From positions 258,491-320,956 of the forward strand of contig PAHC01000011.1 in the NCBI GenBank assembly GCA_002704755.1: 62,466 nt of DNA, given 5' to 3'. This DNA is from Rhodobiaceae bacterium (lineage in GTDB: Bacteria; Pseudomonadota; Alphaproteobacteria; Rhizobiales; TMED25). The position numbers were made by a program, and so were the translations under genes. The notes beneath the pieces are model-generated. The model saw only the letters and a list, made by a program, of their open reading frames with translations, ran no database searches and had not been told where the DNA came from. Of the stretch, positions 25,747 to 33,999 are shown piece after piece. How positions within the stretch are numbered: the first letter of the stretch is position 1; every line of letters begins with the position of its first letter.

Positions 25747-25888
25747 GTTAATACCTCTTACATCATTATATTTATATGTGCAGATTCAAACCTGCCATGT
25801 TTGTAAGTAAAGATTTCTTATTATTTTGTGTGAAACTAATGAAAACTTTACCACACATTTTTTTTGAATTTTAACAAATTCATAATAT

Positions 25889-25917
25889 TATAACGAACGT
25901 TTACACATCTTGGTTCA
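25889..25917 (-). promoter_or_regulatory. Possible ECF promoter of the unknown membrane protein
   Basis: On the minus strand TGAAC (25917-25913), 17 bases, CGTTATA (25895-25889). The -10 is identical to that of the DUF2177 promoter and the -35 has one mismatch to TGATC. Confidence 0.45.
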
Positions 25918-26016
25918 CTATAGTTTTATAGTTTAACCATTCCAGAGGTAGCGAACACCTCAAATTATAGAAACTCCTAGATATTGTCAGATTATACCCA
26001 TACTGATTATAGCAGA

Positions 26017-26045
26017 TTGCGCACATGTTACTGCAGTGATATAAT
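26017..26045 (+). promoter_or_regulatory. Strong sigma-70 promoter giving a probably leaderless mRNA
   Basis: TTGCGC (26017-26022), a 17-base spacer and a perfect TATAAT (26040-26045). The expected start, about seven bases downstream of the -10, falls on the A of the ATG at 26052, and no Shine-Dalgarno is present. Confidence 0.65.
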
Positions 26046-26051
26046 ACTTCT

Positions 26052-27080
26052 ATGGCATTGAAAGGTAAAAAGATCGCAATTTTGGGAACTGGAGCGAATG
26101 GGTCTTGCGCAGCCGCCGACATCACAGCAGCTGGTTACGATGTGACACTGATTGATCAGTGGCCTGATCATGTTAATGCAATGAATAAAGATGGGTTAAC
26201 CATTAATCTCCCAAATGAAACAAGAAATGTCCCCGTTAAAGCTAAGCACTTATGTTATCTGGCTGAATTTAATCATAAATTTGATTATGTTTTTTTATTT
26301 GTAAAAGCCTATGATACACAATGGATAACAAAATTAATCGAACCATATTTGGCATCTGATGGAATTTTAGTTGGTGTTCAAAACGCTATGACTGCAGAGA
26401 GAATCTCTTCGATTGTTGGACCTGAGAGAACAATTGCATGTGTTGTTGAATGCTCATCAGAACTATTTATTCCAGGAATTATCCAAAGAGATACAATCAA
26501 CGAAAAAACATGGTTCGGTATTGGTACGAATACAGATTTGATGAAAAATCGATTGGATGAAATTAAAGAAATACTCTCATCAGTCGGCAAGGTTAATATT
26601 ATAGAAGACATCATTTCGGCTAAGTGGATGAAACTTATCATAAACGCGATGTGTATGGGTCCCTTCGCAATGCTAGGGTCGAATCTTTATGAAGGTTTTA
26701 AGATACCAAAAATGAAAGAAGCTGTTATGAAAATTGGAACAGAAGCTCTAAGTGTTGGACAAAAACATGGCTACAAGATTGTCCCAATATTCGGCTTAAC
26801 AGAAGAACAAATTAACAATTCCAATAACCCAATTGAGCTTATGTTGGATAAATTAATTAGGGATATTGGACCAAATGCACGAGATGCAGTATTTCATGAT
26901 CATCTTAAAGGTAGATATAGTGAAGTTGATGAGATTAACGGGTTGATTTCTGATTTAGGCAAAGAGTATGACATTGAAACACCAATTAATTCTGAAATTG
27001 TAAATGTGACAAAAGATATCCATTCAGGTAAATTATCCCCATCTATTGATAATTTGAGCTTCCTTACAAAGCATATCTAA
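26052..27080 (+). CDS. Ketopantoate reductase (PanE/ApbA) family protein
   Basis: A 342-residue oxidoreductase. The N-terminal Rossmann motif GTGANG sits in KIAILGTGANGSC; a catalytic Lys and Asn lie in SAKWMKLIINAM, and a Glu in RYSEVDEING, as in ketopantoate reductases. It could supply the PanE step between PanB and PanC (both present at 51855-53527). The family has many paralogues with other 2-oxoacid substrates, and it is longer than E. coli PanE, so the symbol is withheld. It overlaps the convergent quinone oxidoreductase by four bases. Confidence 0.82.
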   Translation: MALKGKKIAILGTGANGSCAAADITAAGYDVTLIDQWPDHVNAMNKDGLTINLPNETRNVPVKAKHLCYLAEFNHKFDYVFLFVKAYDTQWITKLIEPYLASDGILVGVQNAMTAERISSIVGPERTIACVVECSSELFIPGIIQRDTINEKTWFGIGTNTDLMKNRLDEIKEILSSVGKVNIIEDIISAKWMKLIINAMCMGPFAMLGSNLYEGFKIPKMKEAVMKIGTEALSVGQKHGYKIVPIFGLTEEQINNSNNPIELMLDKLIRDIGPNARDAVFHDHLKGRYSEVDEINGLISDLGKEYDIETPINSEIVNVTKDIHSGKLSPSIDNLSFLTKHI

Positions 27081-28063
27081 ACTTTCATTACAATCTGTCC
27101 AACTGTTTTCCTCGCCTCAGCATCTTTATGGACTCTTACAATATCGTCAAGATGATAATCCATATTTAAATTTAACTTAACGCTCCCATTTTTAATCATT
27201 TCAAAAACACTTTCAGCACTCTTTCTAGAAATCTCTGGTGAGGTCATGTAGTTAACCATAGTAGCTCTATGAATGTATGCTGAATTCTTAACTCCATCCT
27301 TAGCAACATCATATAAAGGAGGGTTACCTGAAGCACTTCCAAAACTAACAACCAGACCCAATTTTCTAACTGAAGCCAATGAAATATCCCATGTTGTCTT
27401 GCCTATTGAGTCATAAACAACATCAACCCCTTTACCATCTGTAATCGCCATTACTTCATGAACTATGTCATGATCTCGCATATTAAACACATACTTATAG
27501 CCAGAATTCAAAGCGAACTCTTCTTTATCTTTGGATCCAACTATTCCAATTGCTAATGCACCCAATGACTTTGCCCATTGACCAGCAATCTGACCGACGC
27601 CTCCAGCAGCTGCATTAAATAAAATTGAATCCCCCTTTTGTAGTTTATGAGTTCTGTTAAAAAGATATTCTACAGTCCTGCCCTTCGTTAATACAGCAGC
27701 TGCAACCTCTAAATCCATCCAATCTGGAATTTTGATCAAATCATTTGCATTCATAAGACGTGAATAAGAATATGAACCAAGTCCACTTCCACTACCCGCA
27801 TATGCAACCCTGTCACCAACGTAAAAATCTGTAACTTTTGAGCCAACCTCTTCAACTGTCCCGGCACCCTCTGTTCCCAATCTACAGGGCTTTGGTGGTG
27901 TTGGATAAATACCTGATCGATGATAAGTGTCAACCATATTAAAGCCAACAAATTCATGTTTTACTAGAACCTGGCTATCAATTGGTTTCGGAAGATCAAC
28001 ATCTTCCCACACCATTTGATCTGCATCACCACTTTGGTATAATACTACAGCTCTTGTTCTCAT
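27077..28063 (-). CDS. NADPH:quinone oxidoreductase-like protein (MDR family)
   Basis: A 328-residue zinc-free medium-chain dehydrogenase. GTEGAGTVEEVG, the NADPH loop AAAGGVGQIAGQWAK and C-terminal DIVRVHKDAEARKTVGQIV identify the QOR branch, and the structural-zinc cysteines of alcohol dehydrogenases are absent. Such enzymes reduce quinones or enones. It stands alone on the minus strand, divergent from rplU. Confidence 0.9.
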   Translation of the reverse strand: MRTRAVVLYQSGDADQMVWEDVDLPKPIDSQVLVKHEFVGFNMVDTYHRSGIYPTPPKPCRLGTEGAGTVEEVGSKVTDFYVGDRVAYAGSGSGLGSYSYSRLMNANDLIKIPDWMDLEVAAAVLTKGRTVEYLFNRTHKLQKGDSILFNAAAGGVGQIAGQWAKSLGALAIGIVGSKDKEEFALNSGYKYVFNMRDHDIVHEVMAITDGKGVDVVYDSIGKTTWDISLASVRKLGLVVSFGSASGNPPLYDVAKDGVKNSAYIHRATMVNYMTSPEISRKSAESVFEMIKNGSVKLNLNMDYHLDDIVRVHKDAEARKTVGQIVMKV

Positions 28064-28142
28064 TTTCAGTTCTCCCTATTTTTCAGGTATTTCAAATAAA
28101 ATCATAGGGTAGCAAGTTTTTTTCATATTTAATAAAGAAAAG

Positions 28143-28170
28143 TTGACTTACACTGTTTAAAATATTAAAT
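28143..28170 (+). promoter_or_regulatory. Possible sigma-70 promoter of rplU-rpmA
   Basis: TTGACT (28143-28148), a 16-base spacer, TTAAAT (28165-28170). This gives a leader of about 50 bases before rplU. The -35 is one base from consensus and the -10 is weaker. Confidence 0.45.
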
Positions 28171-28226
28171 AATGTTATTGATTTAACAAAACTATCGATA
28201 ACATAACATAAATTGAAAGAACTCAC

Positions 28227-28718
28227 ATGACTGCGGTTATAAAAACTGGTGGGAAGCAATACTCTGTAAATAAAGACGATATCATTATTGTAGAAAAACT
28301 TCCTGATGAAAAAGGAAATACTATTACATTCAATGAAGTCCTTATGATCACCGAAGGGGATAAAACCATTCTTGGCACCCCACTTATTGAAAATGCTACT
28401 GTGACTGCAGAAGTCGTTGAGCAAGACAGAGCAAAAAAGATTATTGTTTTCAAGAAGAGAAGACGACAAAACTCTAGGAGAACAATTGGTCATCGGCAGT
28501 TCCAAACAAAACTGAAAATATTAGATATCTCTGCCACTGGTCAGAAGAAACCTGCAAAGGTAGCGGCTCCAAAAGAAGAAAAAGTAGTTAAAACTGAAGC
28601 AAAAAAAGAAGCTTCCAAAAAAACTCCAGCTAAAAAAGCAGCTCCAAAAGCCGCTGCAGCTGAAAAGAAAGCTCCAGCAAAAAAAGCACCGGCAAAAAAA
28701 GCTACAAAAAAAGATTAA
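28227..28718 (+). CDS. rplU: 50S ribosomal protein L21 with a long basic C-terminal tail
   Basis: The first 103 residues are a normal L21, starting TAVIKTGGKQYSVNKDD and holding KKRRRQNSRRTIGHRQ. About 60 further residues form a low-complexity tail of Lys, Ala and Pro with repeats of the KKAPAKKA type, similar to histone H1-like tails. Tails of this kind occur on L21 in some Alphaproteobacteria, but the length is notable in a compact genome. It is followed 38 bases later by rpmA, the usual order. Confidence 0.96.
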   Translation: MTAVIKTGGKQYSVNKDDIIIVEKLPDEKGNTITFNEVLMITEGDKTILGTPLIENATVTAEVVEQDRAKKIIVFKKRRRQNSRRTIGHRQFQTKLKILDISATGQKKPAKVAAPKEEKVVKTEAKKEASKKTPAKKAAPKAAAAEKKAPAKKAPAKKATKKD

Positions 28719-28756
28719 TTGATAGTATAAATTAAGAATATTAAAAAGAGGAAATC

Positions 28757-29014
28757 ATGGCACATAAAAAAGCAGGCGGATCATCTAAGAACGGACGCGA
28801 CTCAGCTGGTAGAAGATTGGGTGTAAAGAAGTTCGGTGGTGAACAAGTGATTCCCGGTAATATTATTATAAGACAACGAGGAACTACGTGGCACCCCGGC
28901 GAAAATGTTGGTATGGGAAAAGATCATACAATTTTTGCAACTAAAACTGGTGCTGTTAAATTCACAGATAAGAGAAATGGTCGAAGAACCATTAGTGTTA
29001 TTGAAGCAAACTAA
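28757..29014 (+). CDS. rpmA: 50S ribosomal protein L27
   Basis: An 85-residue protein starting MAHKKAGGSSKNGRDSAGRR, the typical L27 N terminus that reaches the peptidyl transferase centre, and containing GNIIIRQRGT and PGENVGMGKDHT. No cleavable N-terminal extension of the Firmicutes type. An AGAGGAA site lies before the ATG. Confidence 0.98.
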   Translation: MAHKKAGGSSKNGRDSAGRRLGVKKFGGEQVIPGNIIIRQRGTTWHPGENVGMGKDHTIFATKTGAVKFTDKRNGRRTISVIEAN

Positions 29015-29094
29015 GCACAGACTCTTTTTTAAAACCCATATTACAATTCAATTGATTTGATACCTTTATCTACAAATAATGGTAAGTTATTGTT

Positions 29095-30120
29095 ATGAAA
29101 TTTTTAGATGAAGCAAAAATATATATAAAAGCAGGCGGTGGAGGCAACGGTGCTGTCAGTTTCAGACGTGAAAAATATATTGAATATGGTGGTCCAGATG
29201 GTGGAGATGGCGGAAATGGCGGAAATGTATATATAAGAGCCGTTGATGGGCTGAATACCCTCATTGATTATAGATTTCGTCAACATTTCAAAGCCGAGAG
29301 AGGAAAAGATGGCGCTGGGAAAAATAAGACAGGACATGGTGGTAAAGATCTTACCCTTCCTGTACCTCTAGGAACTCAAATTTATGATGAGCTAAAGGAA
29401 GAAATTATTGCTGACCTTACCGAAGTTGACCAAGTGTTTATGATTGCGTCCGGAGGAAGCGGAGGATTTGGTAATACTAGATTTAAATCCTCAACGAATA
29501 GAGCGCCTAGGAATGCAAATAAAGGAACGCCAGGTGAAGAAATTACAATCTGGTTAAGAATGAAACTGATAGCAGATTGTGGAATCATTGGGTTACCTAA
29601 TGCTGGAAAATCAACACTATTAAGTAAGATTAGCCATGCAAACCCAAAAGTATCTGATTATCCATTTACCACCTTAAACCCTGTTTTGGGAGTCGTGTAT
29701 CATGATGATGACAATTTTGTAATAGCTGATATACCAGGATTAATTGAAGGAGCGCATACTGGCACTGGTTTGGGTCACAAATTTTTATCTCATATTGAAA
29801 GATGTCCAGTACTAATTCATTTAATCTCACTAGAGGAAATTGACCTATATAAAACATATAAAATTGTTAGGGAAGAGATCAAGCAATATGGAAATGATAT
29901 TTTTGAAAAACCAGAAATAATTATTTTAAATAAACTTGATTTATTTGATGAAGAAGAGACTCAAGAAAAAATTAATGATTTTAGTGATAAACTTGGGAAA
30001 AAAGTCCTGGTGATATCTGCAGAAGAAAATATCGGAATCGATGCCTTCAAAGATGAACTAACAAAGTTTATTGGCAATAAAAAAAAAGAAGAGATAAAGA
30101 AAGAAAAATGGCTGCCCTAG
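29095..30120 (+). CDS. obgE: GTPase ObgE/CgtA
   Basis: A ribosome-assembly and stress GTPase of 341 residues. The glycine-rich Obg fold (KAGGGGNGAVSFRREK) is followed by the G domain: G1 GLPNAGKSTL, G3 DIPGLIEGAH and G4 NKLD. The variable C-terminal OCT domain of some bacteria is absent, as is usual in Alphaproteobacteria. It overlaps proB by 13 bases and opens an eight-gene operon running to rppH. Confidence 0.96.
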   Translation: MKFLDEAKIYIKAGGGGNGAVSFRREKYIEYGGPDGGDGGNGGNVYIRAVDGLNTLIDYRFRQHFKAERGKDGAGKNKTGHGGKDLTLPVPLGTQIYDELKEEIIADLTEVDQVFMIASGGSGGFGNTRFKSSTNRAPRNANKGTPGEEITIWLRMKLIADCGIIGLPNAGKSTLLSKISHANPKVSDYPFTTLNPVLGVVYHDDDNFVIADIPGLIEGAHTGTGLGHKFLSHIERCPVLIHLISLEEIDLYKTYKIVREEIKQYGNDIFEKPEIIILNKLDLFDEEETQEKINDFSDKLGKKVLVISAEENIGIDAFKDELTKFIGNKKKEEIKKEKWLP

Positions 30121-31238
30121 AACAAATAAAAGACTATAAAAATATTGTCATAAAAATTGGGTCAAGTCTCATTGTAGATGGAACAGGATCAGTTCGAACA
30201 GAATGGCTAAAAAGTCTTGTAAGAGATATTTCAGAACTAAAAAAGAATTCAACAAATATAATAATTGTCACATCCGGGGCAATTGCACTTGGAAAAAAAA
30301 TCCTTAATTTAAAGAAAAATGAGAAATTAAAATTAGACATGGCTCAAGGCACAGCGGCTGTTGGTCAAATCGAATTAATTAGCGCGATAAAGAATGCATT
30401 CTCAGAAGAAAATATTAAAGTTGCCCAACTGCTCCTTACAATTGAGGATACTGAGAGAAGAAGAAGATATCTCAATGCAAGAAACACTATCTCAATGTTA
30501 ATTGATAATGGTGTTGTTCCAATAATAAATGAGAATGATACCGTTGCCACTTCAGAAATACGTTATGGTGACAATGACAGACTTGCTGCAAGAGTTACAA
30601 CAATGGCAAGTTTTGATTGTTTAATTATCTTATCTGATGTAAATGGCATCTACACGTTACCTCCTGATAACTCAAATGCTGTTCACATACCAGAGATAAC
30701 AAATATTACAAAAGAGATTCAAAGTATGGCAAAGACTACGAAAAATGATTATGGATCCGGAGGCATGATCACAAAAATTGAAGCTGCACGCATTGCAATG
30801 GATGGCGGTGCAAATATGATTATAGCCAGTGGAAAAGAACAAAATCCTATAAAAGCACTAATGGATGGCGGAAAAAACTCACATTTCATTGCAAAAATAA
30901 CACCACATTTAGCAAGGAAGAAATGGATATCAGGAATGCTAACACCTAATGGAAAAATTTATATAGATGATGGAGCTAAAGCAGCACTTTTTAATGGAAG
31001 AAGCCTTCTGCCTGCTGGAATTGTTAATGCTGAAGGCAAATTCGAAAGAGGAGATGCAGTAATTATATTTGATAAGGACCGAAATGAGATTGCAAGAGGC
31101 CTATCAGCTTATTCAATAGATGATACATTAAGTATTAAAGGTAAAAACTCAGATGAAATTGAGCAGATTCTTGGTTATAGAGGCAGGACAGCTCTGGTTC
31201 ATAGAGATGATTTAGTAATTTCGGATACAGGCAATTAA
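30108..31238 (+). CDS. proB: Glutamate 5-kinase
   Basis: The first step of proline synthesis. In 376 residues, an amino-acid kinase domain (KIGSSLIVDG, TSGAIALG, GDNDRLAARV) is followed by a C-terminal PUA domain (about 285-360: IYIDDGAKAAL, GRSLLPAGIVNAEG). The start overlaps the end of obgE. proA follows after two bases, so the two proline enzymes are made together. Confidence 0.96.
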   Translation: MAALEQIKDYKNIVIKIGSSLIVDGTGSVRTEWLKSLVRDISELKKNSTNIIIVTSGAIALGKKILNLKKNEKLKLDMAQGTAAVGQIELISAIKNAFSEENIKVAQLLLTIEDTERRRRYLNARNTISMLIDNGVVPIINENDTVATSEIRYGDNDRLAARVTTMASFDCLIILSDVNGIYTLPPDNSNAVHIPEITNITKEIQSMAKTTKNDYGSGGMITKIEAARIAMDGGANMIIASGKEQNPIKALMDGGKNSHFIAKITPHLARKKWISGMLTPNGKIYIDDGAKAALFNGRSLLPAGIVNAEGKFERGDAVIIFDKDRNEIARGLSAYSIDDTLSIKGKNSDEIEQILGYRGRTALVHRDDLVISDTGN

Positions 31239-31240
31239 AA

Positions 31241-32506
31241 ATGGTTCAAAATATTACTGAAATAATGAATGATATTGGGGTAAAAGCGAATATAGCAAAC
31301 GCTAAACTATCAACAGCATCAAATGAAGAAAAAAATATTGCGCTCAATTCCATGGCTGATCAGATAGAAAAAGATCAAGCCAAGATCTTATTAGAAAATA
31401 AGAGAGATATTGAGTTAGCCAAATCTAATAATATTTCGAGCGCAATGATTGATAGATTATCTCTAGATGAAACAGGTATTAAAAATATTACCTCTAGTAT
31501 ACGCAATGTTGCCAAACTTAACGACCCAGTTGGACGCGTATTAGATAGCTGGGATAGACCAAATGGACTCATTATAAAAAAAGTTAGTATACCAATTGGA
31601 GTTATCGGGATAATTTATGAAGCAAGACCAAATGTTACTGCAGATGCGGCAAGTTTGTGCCTAAAATCTGGTAATGCATCCATACTGAGAAGTGGTTCTG
31701 ATAGTTTTCACTCAAGTTTTGCTATATACGAGTCAATTAAAAACGGACTTAAATCAACTTCCCTTGATGATAATTCAATCCAATTTGTTCCGACGAAAGA
31801 GAGGGAAGCTGTAGGGTTTATGCTTGGTGGATTAAACTCTAATATAGATGTGATTGTACCAAGAGGAGGAAAAAGTCTCGTTTCAAGGGTTCAAAATGAA
31901 ACAAAAGTTCCTGTATTTGGTCATTTAGAAGGCATCTGCCATGTCTATGTTAATGCGGATGCTGATATCGAAAAAGCAATAGATGTTACTGCAAATGCTA
32001 AGATGAGACGTACATCTATTTGCGGTGCTGCAGAGACATTACTGATAGATAAATCAATCTACAAAGAATACTTGCCAAAGATATTAGCAAAACTTGATAG
32101 CCTTGGTTGTGAAATCAGAGGGGATCAATATGTGAATGGTTTATTTGCTGATGCAAAAGATATTTCAGAAAAAGACTGGTCGACTGAATATCTTGATGCA
32201 ATCATTTCAGTTAAAGTTGTCGAAAATATTGATGAGGCAATATCTCATATAAAGAAATATGGAACTGGGCATACAGAAGCAATTATTACAGAAAATGAGA
32301 ATTCAGCAGAATATTTTTTCAAACATGTTGATAGCTCAATAATATTATTAAATGCATCTACGCAATTTGCAGATGGTGGAGAATTTGGTTTTGGCGCTGA
32401 AATTGGTATATCAACAGGTAGAATGCATGCAAGAGGACCTATTGGACTTGAGCAGCTAACTACATTTAAATATACTGTATATGGCAATGGGCAAATCAGA
32501 CCTTAA
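31241..32506 (+). CDS. proA: Gamma-glutamyl phosphate reductase
   Basis: The second step of proline synthesis, reducing glutamyl phosphate with NADPH. It has 421 residues and IPIGVIGIIYEARPNVT, with the catalytic cysteine in RRTSICGAAET and EFGFGAEIGIST near the C terminus. It is tightly spaced between proB and nadD. Confidence 0.97.
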   Translation: MVQNITEIMNDIGVKANIANAKLSTASNEEKNIALNSMADQIEKDQAKILLENKRDIELAKSNNISSAMIDRLSLDETGIKNITSSIRNVAKLNDPVGRVLDSWDRPNGLIIKKVSIPIGVIGIIYEARPNVTADAASLCLKSGNASILRSGSDSFHSSFAIYESIKNGLKSTSLDDNSIQFVPTKEREAVGFMLGGLNSNIDVIVPRGGKSLVSRVQNETKVPVFGHLEGICHVYVNADADIEKAIDVTANAKMRRTSICGAAETLLIDKSIYKEYLPKILAKLDSLGCEIRGDQYVNGLFADAKDISEKDWSTEYLDAIISVKVVENIDEAISHIKKYGTGHTEAIITENENSAEYFFKHVDSSIILLNASTQFADGGEFGFGAEIGISTGRMHARGPIGLEQLTTFKYTVYGNGQIRP

Positions 32507-32514
32507 CTAATTAT

Positions 32515-33144
32515 ATGAATAGTACTCCAAAAATATCAAAATGGATTATTGGTGATAGAGAAACAGTATCGCCAAATCAAAAAATAGGAATATTAGGTGG
32601 CTCTTTTAACCCGGCTCATGAAGGCCATCTAAGCATAAGTAAAATTGCTTTACAAAGGCTAAACTTAGATGAGGTTTGGTGGATTATAAGCCCAAGAAAC
32701 CCACTAAAAAAATATGATATCTTATATGATTTTGAAGATCGAGTATCTTCTGCAGAAAAAATAATTGATACAAATCATATTTCTATAAGTAAATTAGAGA
32801 AGAATGCACAAATAAAATACACAATTGGAACAGTGGAATACCTTAAAACTCGTTATATCGGAACAAAGTTTGTCTGGATAATGGGTGCAGATAATATCAG
32901 AGAATTCCATAAATGGAGAGAATGGAATAAACTTACTCTTTCAGTTCCGATAGCAATAATTGATAGACCGAGTTCATCCTTAGATGTGACCTCATCTCTT
33001 TTTGCAAATAAGTATCGTAAATACCGAGTTGACGAAGCTGACTCAAAAAATCTTGCCGATAAAAAGAAACTTGCTTGGGTTTTTTTACATAATAAATTAA
33101 ATGATCAATCTTCTTCTCAATTGAGAAACTCTGGGGTAAAATAA
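32515..33144 (+). CDS. nadD: Nicotinate-nucleotide adenylyltransferase NadD
   Basis: Adenylates nicotinate mononucleotide in NAD synthesis. In 209 residues the nucleotidyltransferase motif GGSFNPAHEGHLSIS (with HxGH) and WIMGADNIREFHKW are clear. The C terminus ends SSSQLRNSG, equivalent to the ISSTxIR motif. It begins nine bases after proA. Confidence 0.95.
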   Translation: MNSTPKISKWIIGDRETVSPNQKIGILGGSFNPAHEGHLSISKIALQRLNLDEVWWIISPRNPLKKYDILYDFEDRVSSAEKIIDTNHISISKLEKNAQIKYTIGTVEYLKTRYIGTKFVWIMGADNIREFHKWREWNKLTLSVPIAIIDRPSSSLDVTSSLFANKYRKYRVDEADSKNLADKKKLAWVFLHNKLNDQSSSQLRNSGVK

Positions 33145-33148
33145 GAAT

Positions 33149-33502
33149 ATGCCAAAAAAGAAAATAATAAATATAATCAGTGAATGTTTAGACGAGATGA
33201 AAGCACAGGACACTGTAGTCCTTGATATTAGAAATAAAAGTTCAATAGCTGATTATATGGTTGTAGCAAGCGGAACATCCTCCAGACACGTGAGTTCAAT
33301 AGCTGATAAAATACAAAGATCACTTAAAAATAACTCCTATAAAAATGTTCAAGTAGAAGGATTACAAAATTGTGACTGGGTTTTAATTGATGCATTAGAT
33401 GTAATAGTCAATATCTTTAAACCTGAAGTCCGAGAATTTTATATGATAGAAAAGATTTGGTCAGAAAACCTAATAGTAGGCAAAGAACAGAGTTTGGGCT
33501 AA
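33149..33502 (+). CDS. rsfS: Ribosome silencing factor RsfS
   Basis: A 117-residue protein with KSSIADYMVVASGTSSRHV and NCDWVLIDALDVIVNIF, the RsfS/DUF143 signature. It binds L14 and blocks subunit joining in poor growth conditions. It lies four bases from both nadD and rlmH, the classical order. Confidence 0.95.
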   Translation: MPKKKIINIISECLDEMKAQDTVVLDIRNKSSIADYMVVASGTSSRHVSSIADKIQRSLKNNSYKNVQVEGLQNCDWVLIDALDVIVNIFKPEVREFYMIEKIWSENLIVGKEQSLG

Positions 33503-33506
33503 GAGA

Positions 33507-33992
33507 TTGAAACTAAAAATCCTCTCCATTGGCAAAATCTCAAAAAGCCCCTATGAAACAATTTCTAATCACTACATAAAAAATATACAACCTATATCAA
33601 AACAAACTGGTATCACTGAATTCAGTGTAAGTGAATTTAATAAATCAGGTGAAAAAAATACTGAGCTTCGAAAGCAAAAAGAATTCGAAGTCATAAAAAA
33701 TAAAATTAATATTGATAATTCGGTAAACATACTTCTTGATGAAAATGGTAAGGCATTAACTACAAGCGATATGAAATTGATGATAGAAAAATATATTCAA
33801 GGATCAAAGAAAGAATTAAATTTTATTATAGGTGGACCAGATGGTGCTTCTGATTCTTTTTCAGAAATAATTAGCGAAAAGATTTCATTAAGTAATATGA
33901 CTTTACCTCATTTATTAGCGAGAGTCTTATTACTTGAACAAATTTTTAGGTCGCTTACAATACTAATAAATCATCCCTATCACAGAGAATGA
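33507..33992 (+). CDS. rlmH: 23S rRNA pseudouridine-1915 N3-methyltransferase RlmH
   Basis: A 161-residue SPOUT methyltransferase. FIIGGPDGAS is the SAM-binding knot and LPHLLARVLLLEQIFRSLTILINHPYHRE the family C terminus. It uses a TTG start codon at 33507 (MKLKILSIGKI). In many Alphaproteobacteria an EnvC-like gene follows; here ctpA follows after seven bases. Confidence 0.95.
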   Translation: MKLKILSIGKISKSPYETISNHYIKNIQPISKQTGITEFSVSEFNKSGEKNTELRKQKEFEVIKNKINIDNSVNILLDENGKALTTSDMKLMIEKYIQGSKKELNFIIGGPDGASDSFSEIISEKISLSNMTLPHLLARVLLLEQIFRSLTILINHPYHRE

Positions 33993-33999
33993 ACTTATC

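Larger units (their letters stand above)
25747..26051. other. Intergenic region of 305 bases
   Basis: It separates the unknown membrane protein from the ketopantoate-reductase-like gene. Besides the ECF-like site at 25889-25917 and the sigma-70 promoter at 26017-26045, it holds a short GAGGT-N7-ACCTC inverted repeat near 25945-25961. It is less AT-rich in its right half. No convincing ORF, tRNA or riboswitch is visible. Confidence 0.6.

Noticed and set aside
25901..26125. A 74-codon minus-strand ORF across the promoter of the ketopantoate-reductase-like gene.
   Set aside because: It overlaps a strong promoter and the N-terminal Rossmann motif of a clear gene, with no ribosome site.
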